Shown here piece by piece: positions 1 through 9,375 of a stretch of DNA of 27,626 nt. The position numbers were made by a program, and so were the translations under genes. The first letter of the stretch is position 1. Every line of letters starts with the position of its first letter. Under the pieces are notes generated by a model. It was not told the origin of the DNA. It saw nothing but the letters and a program-made list of their open reading frames with translations, and searched no databases. Source of the stretch: Symsagittifera roscoffensis (Eukaryota > Xenacoelomorpha > Acoela > Convolutidae); the NCBI RefSeq assembly GCF_963678635.1, contig NW_026970956.1:1-27626 (forward strand), read 5' to 3'.

Positions 1-620
1 TCTCTTTACCTAAAATGAATCTCTCCTCCTCCCCTTTAGAGAAATAAACCAACGTTTAAGCAGATGTGAGATTCTGTATCTAGTGTACAAACCTCCCCTT
101 CCCCTTTTTGCGATCCAAAATAAATGAATGATGTAAGTTAGGTAGGTGTCTTGTTGTTCCGGGTATATTTGTGCTCGGGGTGGGTTTTTTTCTTCAGACA
201 AATTTCGACTTTTTAACTAGCCATTTTTGAGGGAATTTTTTGTATATCATTCAAAAGGTATTGTTGCCCTGAGCTTAAATTTGAAAAGATATATTACCTG
301 CGATTTTTTTTCGTAAAGTTATGGGGTTTAAAGATTGCCATTTTGGCCAATTTGGGACAATTAGCTAGCGATAAATTTCGCGCTATTAACGCGTAAGCGG
401 AGAGTTAATCCGTCCTAAAATCGTTCCAATTTGGTTGAAAGAAGCTTAATTGCCATTATTGATTTGTCACAAGGAGCGAAATCTATGTTTTTGTACTTTA
501 AATGGCGTGTGGGGGGATGATTTTCATAAAAAATTCCAAATTTTAGAAAAAAGAAATTTTCTTTTTGTTTTATTACAATTAGTTTTTTAATGTTGTTACT
601 GCACCATAAAACCTTAAAAG

Positions 621-668
621 GCAGTCGGAACATTCAGGGCTTCGCCCTGATACGAGCAGTCTTGTTTG
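621..668 (+). repeat. Interspersed hairpin repeat, copy 1
   Basis: About 48 bp nearly repeated at 2426-2476. At the centre, CAGGGC-TTC-GCCCTG (635-649) is a perfect 6-bp stem with a 3-nt loop. It is conspicuously GC-rich in AT-rich DNA. Confidence 0.75.
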
Positions 669-945
669 ATTTGTTCTTCATTACTTTTGCGATAGCAAAA
701 GGGTATTGTAATCGGGTACTAGACTTTTTTCCCGTAAACAACTTTGTCTACAGGATTCACTTCTGGACTCTCCTTCTCATCTTCGTCCTCTTTGCAAAAA
801 CCTACTCCTCTCGGTTGCAAAAATTAAGCATGATTGAGTTTGTTATTTCAAATATCCGTCCTGTTCAAAATTTGCTTTTTATGTTGATTGTGACTTTTCA
901 AACTCGATTTGTTAAACTATATTTTTGCTATATTTTTGTCTTTTC

Positions 946-1374
946 TCGGCTTAATAGGCTCCGGCCTATTTTATATCGGCTAAATGGCCAATTTTGTGGT
1001 TTCGAGAGAAATATAATTTTTATGTTCAGCTCCGGATTGCACAAAATGCTAGAAATCTTAATAGAAAATTTAGTTCAAGTTTTTCATGACAACAATTTTT
1101 TTCAGCTTTATAAATTTCGGCCTATTTCATATCGGTTTAATGGCCGTATGTTGCGCCTTTCGATGGGCGAATAAAGTTTGTGTAAATTTCGGTCTGTATT
1201 ATATCGGCTTAGTCGACACATATAGCCTCGTTTTACGAGCTGTGTATGTGTTTTAAGGGTGAGGGGGACTTAATAACTTTTCAGTAGCCTTAATTTTTTT
1301 TTTCTTTTTTGGTTTTAATTTTTTTTTGTTCGGCTTAATGGGTGTCGGCCAAAATTATATCAGCATAGTGGCCA
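946..1374 (+). repeat. Four degenerate copies of a CGGCC...ATCGGCTTAATGGCC motif
   Basis: Copies at about 946-989, 1116-1145, 1188-1219 and 1331-1374 share TCGGCCTATTTTATATCGGC then TTAATGGCC, with variation. A related copy lies at about 26784-26830. They look like diverged units of a T-rich interspersed repeat rather than coding sequence. Confidence 0.55.
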
Positions 1375-1670
1375 CATTTTGTTTCATTCGACGCGTGAAT
1401 AAATTTTGTGGGTATGTGTATGTGTGTTTCTTTGTTTGTTTAAGTGTGTGGGGAACTTGATATTTTTTTTCTAAAAAATTTTCGGCCTAAAGGGTTTCTT
1501 TTCTTCTATGGTATTTCCGGCTTTGTTATAGCGTGATAACTTCTATTCGATGCTAGTTTCACATTCTATTGTCTTAGCTCGTTGTTGGTGCAAAACTAGC
1601 CTTATCGATAGATATAGTTCGAAATTTTTGATTTATTTTCTTCAATTCAGCGCCTTTCGTGTTCTGTATC

Positions 1671-1710
1671 GCAAGTGGTGCGAAGCTCAGCTTTGCATCT
1701 GTGTTAATAT
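1671..1710 (+). repeat. GC-hairpin repeat end, copy A
   Basis: GCAAGTGGTGCGAAGCTCAG and following bases form GCGAAGC-TCA-GCTTTGC (1680-1696), then GTGTTAAT. Near-identical copies occur at 26584-26619 and, more diverged, at 27198-27222. Confidence 0.65.
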
Positions 1711-2425
1711 TTATGAGACACAAGGTTGATCGATTCGAGGGTATTGCTTTTCTTTAGTTTTGGTTTTCCGCCGTGGTAATTTTTTATATCATCTTTTTCT
1801 GACTGACCGACTTAAGCTTTGTCTAATTGTGCCTCGTGCGCCAATATACTCAAAATATGGCGCAGAAAAAAACCAATTGTAGTTCTTGGGTTTCATCATG
1901 ATTTAAGGTTATCCTAGGGTATTCTTAAGTTTCATAAGAGACCTAAAAATTGAAATTGTTGGCCTAAACTTATTTTAAGAAACGCAACTTTGCGTCGAAA
2001 GTTCCTGTGCATGCCACTTCGATTTAAAACTGTTCTGGTTATGCAAGAAAACAGGATTTTTAGGCTTGTGTCGTTTTTTTTATTCCGTCAATTTTCGAAG
2101 TTTTTATTTCGCCATTTGACGGAATTTTTTCATACCATCAGAAAGATATTGCTACCCAGAGGTCAATGTAAAAAAAAACTCACCAGCAACTTTTCCTAAA
2201 ATTAAATGGGTGTAAAAATTGCTAATTAATTGATGCGCGATAATTTGCATTCTTATAACACGCGCAAGCCGCGGATTGATGCGTTCCAAATTAAATTGAA
2301 GCAAACCATTTGGTCTTATTGTGAAGACATATGCCAAATACATCCCTTTGTAGTTCACATTAGCGAGTGAGGGAATAAGTAGTTCTTTTTTCGACCATTA
2401 GAAAAAAAGCAATTGGCCTGAATGT

Positions 2426-2476
2426 GCAGTCGGAAGATTCAGGGCTTTGCCCTGATACACGAGCAGTCTTGTTTGG
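2426..2476 (+). repeat. Interspersed hairpin repeat, copy 2
   Basis: Second copy of the repeat at 621-668 in the same orientation, with the stem CAGGGC/GCCCTG (2440-2454) kept and the loop changed to TTT. GCAGTCGGAA and GAGCAGTCTTGTTTG flank it in both copies. Confidence 0.75.
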
Positions 2477-3104
2477 TTCAATGCACAAGAGATCACAATG
2501 CAATCTAGCAGGGGTCCTAAAATATTTCTAAAAAAACTAACTTTTAGGGGGAGCGCGCGCCAAAAAAACGCTTTTTTTGTTAAAAATTTTTCAAAAAGTG
2601 CCTAAAAACGCTATTTTTGGCCTGTTTTTCAAAATTTTGCCTGTGGCGCAAAAAGATTCGCCAAAACGGGAACTTTTTACTGCTTTGGGAGAGCTCGAAA
2701 AATCAATTTGATCGACCTAAAAAAGGTCGACAAAATGATCGAACATTTTTTGAAAATCCGCCCCCTCCCCCTCGAGAAAATCTTAAATCCGCCGCTGCAA
2801 TCTAGTGTGTTCCTATCAAAACTACACTATCAAAATCGCTTAACATATTTCATTATTTTTGTTTGCTAAAAAAATGCAAATCATAGCCACCAGGCAGTTC
2901 GAAAAGTGTAACTGAACACAGAAAGGACGTTCATTGACCCTTTAAACGTTTCAGACCCATTTTGTTTAGAATATTGTATTGCAGTTTGGATGAAGAATAA
3001 AGGGGTTTTAATATGATATGACAACTGAGTAGATTGCCGAAGCAGAAACTAATTAACGTTACTTCTGTATACTACATTTGGATTACTTATATTTTTCGCC
3101 AGGC

Positions 3105-3108
3105 AAAG
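3105..3108. repeat. Target-site duplication, left copy (AAAG)
   Basis: The four bases AAAG directly precede the TG of the 5' LTR and recur directly after the CA of the 3' LTR at 21072-21075. Ty3/Gypsy integrases normally make 4-6 bp duplications. Four bases can match by chance, but the position at both ends fits. Confidence 0.8.
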
Positions 3109-3131
3109 TGGAACCTGATCTAAACTATATT

Positions 3132-3192
3132 TTATGATTGGATAAATTGGATATTTTACCACTGTAATGTATTTAATATTAACCAATCATAA
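3132..3192. repeat. Inverted repeat in the LTR (TTATGATTGG / CCAATCATAA)
   Basis: The 10-bp arms at 3132-3141 and 3183-3192 are perfect reverse complements, about 41 nt apart, and occur in both LTRs. The right arm contains a CCAAT-box-like CCAATCA. It may be a pair of promoter-factor sites in U3 or an RNA stem; the sequence does not decide. Confidence 0.55.
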
Positions 3193-3223
3193 TCCATCTA
3201 ACTAACAACCCACTTATTTGTAA

Positions 3224-3251
3224 GTGCTGAAATTACTTGTAATTTCAGCAC
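3224..3251. repeat. Perfect 13-bp inverted repeat in the LTR
   Basis: GTGCTGAAATTAC (3224-3236), a TT spacer, then GTAATTTCAGCAC (3239-3251) form a 28-bp near-palindrome. It is unchanged in the 3' LTR at 20777-20804 although other LTR positions differ. It could be a dimeric transcription-factor site or a strong RNA hairpin. It is too early in the LTR to be an obvious terminator. Confidence 0.7.
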
Positions 3252-3379
3252 CAGAGAGATTTGAATTTAACTTAGAAAATAGTTGTCTCTCCAAGAGAAC
3301 TTCAGCAGCCGCAGCAAACCAGTATACCCTGATCTATTGAGCCTAGCAGAGACTAGTTAAACACCCTGAGACTAGAAAG

Positions 3380-3385
3380 TATAAG
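3380..3385 (+). promoter_or_regulatory. Possible LTR TATA box (TATAAG)
   Basis: This is the only TATA-like motif in the second half of the LTR. Transcription would then start about 30 nt downstream, near 3410-3415, giving R and U5 of roughly 100 nt. It rests on motif matching alone. Confidence 0.3.
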
Positions 3386-3519
3386 AGTAAGATTAGGATC
3401 GGTATTAGACTAAGAAGTTGCACGAACCTATCCGGCCGAAAATAAGATAGCGTGACGAGCAGACGGTGTACCCTATCCGAAATTACTCTATGAGTTAACC
3501 ACATCGGTCATAACTCATC

Positions 3520-3537
3520 TGGTGCGACCATAAGTCT
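3520..3537 (+). promoter_or_regulatory. tRNA primer-binding site
   Basis: TGGTGCGACC begins 2 nt after the CA of the 5' LTR. TGG complements the 3' CCA of a tRNA, and the following bases would pair with an acceptor arm ending GGTCGCA. A little further on, the sequence complements ATTCGAG, which resembles a T-loop, so complementarity might extend past the usual 18 nt. I could not assign the tRNA isotype. Confidence 0.7.
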
Positions 3538-3630
3538 CGAATAAGACCTTAATAGCTTAGAACTAACCAAAAACAGATTAGAATTTAGACAAACATTTTC
3601 AAAAAGTTATACGGTAATAATTTAATCGAA

Positions 3631-3837
3631 ATGTCTCTACGACTCAATAGATCAGAGCCGATATTCCGAACAATAATAGAACTACCCGGAATTGGAAGAA
3701 GACCGCGAACAAGAGACGACATACGACAAAGTAGAAACTTACCATTTAGTTTTATGATTGTACGGCAAAAGCCATCACAAACTTTTATATTTAGAATCTT
3801 ATTAGCAATGAATTTAGATTTTCATCTGCAAACATAA
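3631..3837 (+). CDS. Short leader ORF, 68 codons, unknown
   Basis: This begins with an ATG and is the first sizeable frame after the primer-binding site. The predicted peptide is Arg- and Ile-rich, with no domain I recognise. It could be an upstream ORF that limits translation of downstream genes, or chance. There is no support beyond being open. Confidence 0.2.
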   Translation: MSLRLNRSEPIFRTIIELPGIGRRPRTRDDIRQSRNLPFSFMIVRQKPSQTFIFRILLAMNLDFHLQT

Positions 3838-4153
3838 AATTTTGAAGTCAATCTTCATGATCATTTCAGGCGTTAAACAAAATTATTAATGTACAATAAC
3901 GATTGATAAAAAGATCTCAGATCGTTTTCTTAATTTCTGCAGTCTTATATAAAACATATTTGAAAAATATTTATTGAAAATGAAAATAAAAATTAGTAGC
4001 ATGACAATAAATTGTTAGTAATCATAAATCATTTGTTGTCCAAGCTTCATCACCTTATCATAACAGCAATCTTAAGCTCACTAATAACATTAAAATACTA
4101 AATCTTTTTCTTAAATGAATTTAAACCATTTTAAACTTAAATTCACTTAATCA

Positions 4154-4178
4154 GATCATCAAGGCTTATCCTTGGATC
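4154..4178 (+). repeat. Leader hairpin repeat, copy 1
   Basis: A 25-nt motif running GATCATCAAGG...CCTTGGATC, almost identical to the copy at 4214-4238. CAAGG and CCTTG pair around a 5-nt loop, and the outer GATC ends can also pair. Confidence 0.7.
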
Positions 4179-4213
4179 TCAATTAATTTTCTATTTCATT
4201 AAATTTAAAACCT

Positions 4214-4238
4214 GATCATCAAGGCCTATCCTTGGATC
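4214..4238 (+). repeat. Leader hairpin repeat, copy 2
   Basis: Second copy of the 25-nt hairpin, exactly 60 nt after the first, with a single T/C difference in the loop. Both stems are intact. Paired hairpins in a leader suggest an RNA packaging or dimerisation element; that role is inference. Confidence 0.7.
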
Positions 4239-4568
4239 AAAAAAAAACAATTTTGTTCTCACCCACCCACTTAGCAAGTGTCTAACGACCTCAAACGTCG
4301 ATTCACTATCCAACCCTTCCAAAAGACCCAAAATTATTAGAAACTTTTAATAAAACTAACCATTCAAATTAAGATAAACAGTGAAGAACTTCGGTTATTC
4401 ATCCTTCACTTGAACCCTCATCTTACCAGACCCAGGATAGATCTTAGACTTAGTAAGTTTAAAATAGTATCTAACGAACTACTTGCGTTCTAATTATACC
4501 TGAACCTTGTGGATCGATTTACTATTCTCCAACCCTTGAACACAATCACTACCCCTAAGTAAGATTAG

Positions 4569-4574
4569 GTAAGT
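4569..4574 (+). promoter_or_regulatory. Candidate 5' splice donor in the leader (AG|GTAAGT)
   Basis: This is a full consensus donor 186 nt before the ORF1 start. A weaker one, TTA|GTAAGT, lies at 4453. Retroviruses and errantiviruses use a leader donor to make spliced env mRNA. Use of this site would remove ORF1 and gag-pol. I found no equally good acceptor just before env, so pairing is unknown. Confidence 0.4.
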
Positions 4575-4754
4575 TAACACCTTAGCTTAGACTAGCCACG
4601 AGAAAGTAAAAAATCATTCTTCGGAATTGATATACTTTTCTCTCCAATTCTAAATAAAAAGACCCAGGTTAAGCTAACCAAAAAATCGTAAGGACTAACA
4701 GTCTAACAAAATAGAAATAACTAACAACTTTTTGCATCCCTCATCCTAAACCTT

Positions 4755-5216
4755 ATGTCATTCAAAAATCTAGGAAATAAGCAAACAATCGTTTTACACA
4801 ACTGTGAGATAGATAACAAAAAATACGATTTTGTAATCACACCTCATACACAAACAGTTGGATACATTAGAACAAAACGACAAACAATAAAAAGAAAAAT
4901 TATAAACAAACAAAGACAAATCACACGAAAAAGATTTTCAAAAAATAGAAACGCATTTTCTGAATCAGAAGCCAGCAATTTGGATGAACTCTACAAATTG
5001 AAAGAATCAATTGATAAAAATTGTCCCATTCACGATCAATTATGTTTTTCCGATTCAGAAACAACTTCAAATTCATCAAAAAGAGGAAAAAGAAGAATAA
5101 AAAAGCAATACAAACACAAACAAGTACACCTGTATAACTGCAATCAACCAATTAGACACATTGATAGCTATATATTAACAGTCATCAAACGAAAAAATGA
5201 GCAACACTCAAAGTGA
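4755..5216 (+). CDS. ORF1: small, very basic protein upstream of gag
   Basis: An intact 153-codon ORF with an ATG start, the first convincing gene of the element. The protein is rich in Lys and Arg, with a basic run near residues 40-62 and a nuclear-localisation-like cluster (KRGKRRIKK) near residue 110. Between them is an acidic/serine stretch with SESEAS and SDSETTSNSS. No family is recognised. Its stop lies 20 nt inside the start of gag, so the two overlap in different frames, suggesting both are translated from the full-length RNA. By composition it could bind nucleic acid or act in the nucleus (Rev-like export or a transcription regulator), but nothing in the sequence proves this. It is one of the few genes here without a break. 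Confidence 0.6.
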   Translation: MSFKNLGNKQTIVLHNCEIDNKKYDFVITPHTQTVGYIRTKRQTIKRKIINKQRQITRKRFSKNRNAFSESEASNLDELYKLKESIDKNCPIHDQLCFSDSETTSNSSKRGKRRIKKQYKHKQVHLYNCNQPIRHIDSYILTVIKRKNEQHSK

Positions 5217-6989
5217 CGAAAGTCCAGACGAAGAAGCAGTTTTTCCCTTTATTATAAATTCACTCAATGATAGAGGACAAACACGATTTCGCAAAAATTT
5301 ACTCGTAAATTTGTTTGAACCCAGAATCAGTCCATGCAAAGCAGAATTCCCAGATATAAAAATCAAAAGAAAATTTATTGAACATTATTTGAAAGACATA
5401 TGTAACTTAACACAACAATATGGAATCTACACCATAGAATTCAGCACACCAAATACGAATCATCGTAAATATGTAATTCAAACAGATGATCTTGAATTAG
5501 AATTTTCAAAAGTATTCCTAGAATATACCAAAAGCATACAATATCATAATTCACAAAGAGCAAACTCTATATTCACTAATGAAGTTTTTTCAATAATATA
5601 TACCTATATCTCTATATTAGAAAAAACAGAATTTCAAAGTATCTCACCAACTGAAACATCCAAACATATAAAAGTACGAAATGAAATCACATTATTTTCA
5701 ACTTTTCTACATATAATCAAAGAAAATTTCACTAAAGACGACGTTTCACAACACACTAAACATGACTTACAAAAAATTTTGGCATGGTTTATAATAGATT
5801 ATTTCACACATAATTTAGACTTAATTTCACAGGCAAGAAAAAGTTTCAGACCTCAAAATTCAAATGATGACACTGCCATTACAGAACAATCAGACTACGT
5901 TTGGGACCCTCAATGGTCTCATCCTACATTTATAAATATCCCACAATCTATCTCAAGTCAAGCAATAAGTACAATATCTTACCACAGAGATTATGTAAAA
6001 GTAATACCACTAACCATTGATGCAACACCACTAAACTACAATACAATTTTACCTGATACACGAAATAACAGTTTAAATTCGACCATCATACACAATGAAA
6101 ACCTTAATGGAACTAGAAATCTTACACAACAAGGTATTCAAACACCATCACACTTCATAAATGAAGAAATTGTCCAAACAACAACAACTACACAACAAAG
6201 TATTTCACCAATACACCCAAATTTAACAACACCAAGAAATACAAATACTTCACTGGCACAAGTAACCTTACAATCAACCGTTAAACCTTCGGTTGCTCCA
6301 AAATATTCACACATGGATTATCATACATATAGACCAATGACAGTACCGTCAAAAACACGAAAATCATTCACAAAAAACACCTTTGCAGAACATAATTATA
6401 ATTATGCTCACAAACAAAGTACAAATCAACCTCCCCGAAAAAATACATAAAATTTAAATCACGTATGTTCTCATTATTGGAATCTCCCGAAAACATCGAC
6501 AAATTCAGTAAATTTTCCAGATAATCCACGACCTACACAGGATTATACTGAAAATTACCCATTCTTCCAACAAAACAAAAATAACCAACATACACCATTT
6601 AATACAAACTATTTATCATCCGATGAAGATGATTATCACCAACCAGACATTTTTGCACCATATACTTAAGAATATTGCACACAAAGACCACGACAACCTC
6701 AACCATCTCGAAATACGAAAATTTACCCACAAAACCCAACAGATATACAACATCCACAACAAATGCATATACAAAATCCATTTAACACACAATCTTTTCA
6801 ACCAATACAACCAAAAAATCCAATGTCAATGCACTCTTATCAACCAACTCAAATGCAAAATGAAATACCGCTTCCATATTACCTTCAGCAACACGAAATA
6901 ACAAAAAACCAACTTTCAAATTTTTCGCAAATGCCAAATGCCGCAGAATCACTACAGATGAAAATGAATCCATACCTCATGGGTGGATC

Positions 6990-7515
6990 ATCAATAACAT
7001 CCAATAAACCACTGATGGTTTTTACAGGAACAGATCCTGAATATTCTGTAGAAGATTATTTAAATGCAGTAACAGCAAATTTAATTTTAAATATAGGACC
7101 TGAACCAATTAATACGCCACTACATCAAAATTGGATACATAGACGCACAGCATTGATACAAACAACCTTAGATGGCGCAGCTCAAAAATGGTTTTCAGTA
7201 TTACCTATAGAAATAAAATCAGACTGGAAAAGATTTACACAAGAATTTTCAAAAATGTTTGACTCCGAAAGAAATAAACAACACCAAAGAGTCTTATGTA
7301 CTGAAATTCGCAGATTACCAAATGAAACCATCAAACAATTAGCAGTACGCATCGAAACACTAGTTCGAAAAGCATATTCACTTAATACACATGACTATAA
7401 AAACACAAAAATGACAGAAATTTTAATGATGACCTTAACACCTCAATTAAGGAAGATAGCAATAAAATGAGAGCATCTCATCCTTCCTCAATTCGAGAGC
7501 CAGATTTAGATTTTT
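6990..7515 (+). other. Gag capsid (Retrotrans_gag-like) domain
   Basis: The frame shows features of Ty3/Gypsy capsids: an opening FTGTDPEYSVEDYLNAV, then LDGAAQKWFSVLP, WKRFTQEFSKMF, and an Arg/Leu-rich helix with RRLPNETIKQLAVRIETLV. The frame changes by one base near 7466-7470 and resumes as RASHPSSIREPDLDF, then hits TGA at 7515. The break lies at the end of the fold. Confidence 0.85.
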
Positions 7516-7733
7516 GAAAACTAGTAGATAAACTAGAGCAAGCGGAAATCACAATGAAAATTGAAGAAACAGAAAATCTAAAACTACAATATGTTAACCG
7601 AATTGAAACAAACACTACACATATAAATAACATACAGGAATCAGATTCAGACCTAATTGAAAAAATCACTGAAATACTAAATATCTACGAAAAACATCCA
7701 AATTTTAAAGGCAAACCATCATTCAAAAAATGG

Positions 7734-7775
7734 TGTAATTATTGCCGACGATACGGACACAGTATTTCCGAATGT
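7734..7775 (+). other. CCHC zinc knuckle of nucleocapsid
   Basis: Codons for Cys at 7734, Cys at 7743, His at 7758 and Cys at 7773 give exactly CX2CX4HX4C, the retroviral nucleocapsid zinc knuckle, which binds RNA. Basic residues flank it. Only one knuckle is present. Confidence 0.92.
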
Positions 7776-8701
7776 AGACAAAAACAACAAGATAATCAGA
7801 ATAAACCTCAAAAGCATAAAGAACCAAATAAATCGTTCTATCAATATATGAAAAAAGATCAAAATCTACCAAACAAAGATATATATAGTAATAACAGTTC
7901 AGGAAAACCACTTCCCAACAACACCAATTACACAAGGAATCAATCACCATATAACTCAAGTTATAGAGGAAGATCACCAGAACGAAGAAATACACAAAAT
8001 TCTTCACAAAATAATTATAATTGATCAAATAGTCGAAAAAACTATTCGAGATCAAATTACAATGCAACACAATTTGTTTCTAGATCCAGTTCCAAAACAA
8101 GCCCAAGAAATAAACACTATTCCAATAATCAATCACGAAACTCATCATACAACAGAAATAGAAACTATTCACATAGTCGAAATAGAAGTTATTCGAACAA
8201 TCGAAATCAGAACTACCCGAACAATCAATCAAGAAATAACTCGTATAATAGATCAAACTATCACAGATCAAATGACAATTATCAAAACAGATCACGGAAC
8301 AATTCACAAATATAGAAAGTATTCCCAGTCATCACATAGGAATAATAACCATTATAATAATTCTAAACATCGATACAGAAGTAGTACACCAAAACATCAA
8401 AGACATATTAATCAAGTACAGTCAAACGAAGAAACAACATCAGACCCCCCAGGTATTGATGACACAGGAAGTAACGAACTACAACTAAATCAAATAAACT
8501 GTGGATCATCAGATACAGAAAGTGATACAGAAAATACCATCTCCGTAAATATGATAACAGTCGAAAACGACTATGAACCTATCATATATGAACAACCTTT
8601 TACATCACATATATATGAAAATCAATTGGAACTCCTTCACAATTATTATATTGAACCCATCGATACTGCACAAACTGCACAAGAAGTAAAACGAAATTAA
8701 C

Positions 8702-9125
8702 ACGATAATTAAACCCGATGAAAAAGACAAAACAAAATGTTCAAACACAAATCATATTTATCAAAATATACAAAAAGAACAACCCAGAGAAAAAATTTGG
8801 ACAATACCATTTCTCTTAGAAAGTACAAGAAACAAAGAATTTCAACCACCAGATCTTGAAATTGATTTTTTAATTGATTCAGGAGCAGAATCAAACATAA
8901 TTAATATTCCCACATGGAATGAAATCAAAACATTACATCCAAAATTAACGCCTCTTGCAACCTCTAGTAAACTAGCAACAGCACAAGGATCAATATTAGT
9001 AAATTATGGAAAAATTCCTTCTCCCCACAACAACAATGGAGCAAAATAAAATTCTAAACAAACCATTTAAACAAATATTTCATATTACTGATATTATGCA
9101 CAATATCATTGGCATACCATTTTAA
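8702..9125 (+). pseudogene. pro: Retropepsin-like aspartic protease, broken
   Basis: Protease cleaves the Gag-Pol polyprotein during particle maturation and works as a dimer. The active-site motif DSGAES (Asp codon at 8876) follows the hydrophobic strand LEIDFLI. Another frame, from about 9018, supplies the C-terminal signature NIIGIPF just before TAA at 9123. The first frame ends at TAA 9047, so a 1-nt shift near 9017 splits the domain between active site and C-terminal strand. There is no own start codon; it reads on from gag after the shift at 8684-8690. The catalytic Asp is present but the protein is not continuous. Confidence 0.85.
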
Positions 9126-9375
9126 ATAAACAACCACCATTCTTCTCAAAATTTTACCCAATTTATAACCAACAACGGAAACACTTGAAACCATTATCAG
9201 GAAATATATATAATTTTTCAATAAAACAAGTTCACCAGTATGATAAAAGTCAAAATAAACAACAACTTTTTATGTCTTTGAATTTAAACATATTCACAAG
9301 TTTTTCAAAATCAAGATCTCATCTATAAAATATTTGAAAAACACGAATTCCGACATCATTTCGTTACACGTGTAA
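9126..9375 (+). pseudogene. Protease-RT linker, scrambled frames
   Basis: Coding-like sequence continues in one frame to TAA at 9326 (it includes PPFFSKFYPIYNQQ) and then in a second frame from about 9310 up to TAA at 9373, directly before the open RT frame. No domain is recognised. Composition matches the rest of pol, so it reads as decayed linker rather than non-coding DNA. Confidence 0.6.

Larger units (their letters stand above)
1..3104. other. Left flank, no gene seen
   Basis: AT-rich, with long T runs and several interspersed-repeat fragments (listed separately). The longest open frame (590-1174) is a Phe/Leu/Ile-rich product of T-rich DNA running through the repeats, with no domain. 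I support no coding gene here. Confidence 0.6.
3109..3517 (+). repeat. 5' long terminal repeat
   Basis: This 409-bp sequence recurs at 20662-21071 with about five substitutions and one inserted A (near 3332 here). It begins TGGAACC and ends ACTCA, fitting the TG...CA rule. The match to the second copy stops exactly at these ends. Inside it are a perfect 13-bp inverted repeat with a 2-nt centre (3224-3251), a 10-bp inverted repeat spanning 3132-3192 that includes CCAATCA, and a TATAAG sequence at 3380-3385. No canonical AATAAA is visible in the LTR; the closest is AATAAG near 3440. Confidence 0.95.
3518..4754 (+). other. Long 5' leader of the retroelement
   Basis: A stretch of 1.24 kb lies between the LTR and the first plausible gene. 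It holds the primer-binding site, a short ORF (3631-3837), two copies of a 25-nt hairpin motif, two loosely similar blocks ending CCAACCCTT (about 4281-4319 and 4470-4537), a stem GTGAAG/CTTCAC around 4381-4411, and consensus 5' splice donors. Leaders of retroelements carry packaging, dimerisation and splice signals, so these structures are candidates for them. Confidence 0.7.
5197..8700 (+). pseudogene. gag: Gag polyprotein, broken (N-terminal domain, capsid, CCHC nucleocapsid, Asn/Ser/Arg tail)
   Basis: Gag forms the particle core and packages RNA. The ATG at 5197 has A at -3. One frame runs 5197-7470, interrupted only by TAA at 6448 and 6667. Coding then passes to another frame near 7466, with TGA at 7515 and 8022, and returns to the first near 8305. 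Domains: an unrecognised, mostly helical N-terminal region (to about 5940); a Gln/Asn/Pro/Thr-rich linker; a Retrotrans_gag-like capsid (about 6990-7510); a CCHC knuckle (7734-7775); a Ser/Arg/Asn/Tyr-rich tail (about 7890-8400); and an acidic stretch before 8700. About 1,165 codons is long for a Ty3/Gypsy Gag. A 1-nt frame change in an A run at 8684-8690 leads into protease, so an intact relative probably made one Gag-Pro-Pol frame. As assembled, only the first 417 codons are translatable without recoding. Confidence 0.85.

Noticed and set aside
590-1174. 194-codon + strand ORF
   Set aside because: The product is Phe/Leu/Ile-rich from T-rich DNA, runs through the degenerate repeat units, and has no domain or splice context.
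6623-6901. 92-codon + strand ORF inside gag
   Set aside because: It overlaps the main gag frame, which continues on both sides with matching composition apart from TAA at 6667.
7723-8070. 115-codon minus-strand ORF, and other minus-strand ORFs inside the element
   Set aside because: They are antisense to domains identified on the + strand and have no recognisable motif.
8062-8310. First part of the ORF starting at 8062 (Ile/Thr/Glu-rich)
   Set aside because: It is the shadow of the Asn/Ser/Arg-rich gag tail read in the neighbouring frame; only the part after about 8305 is the true frame.
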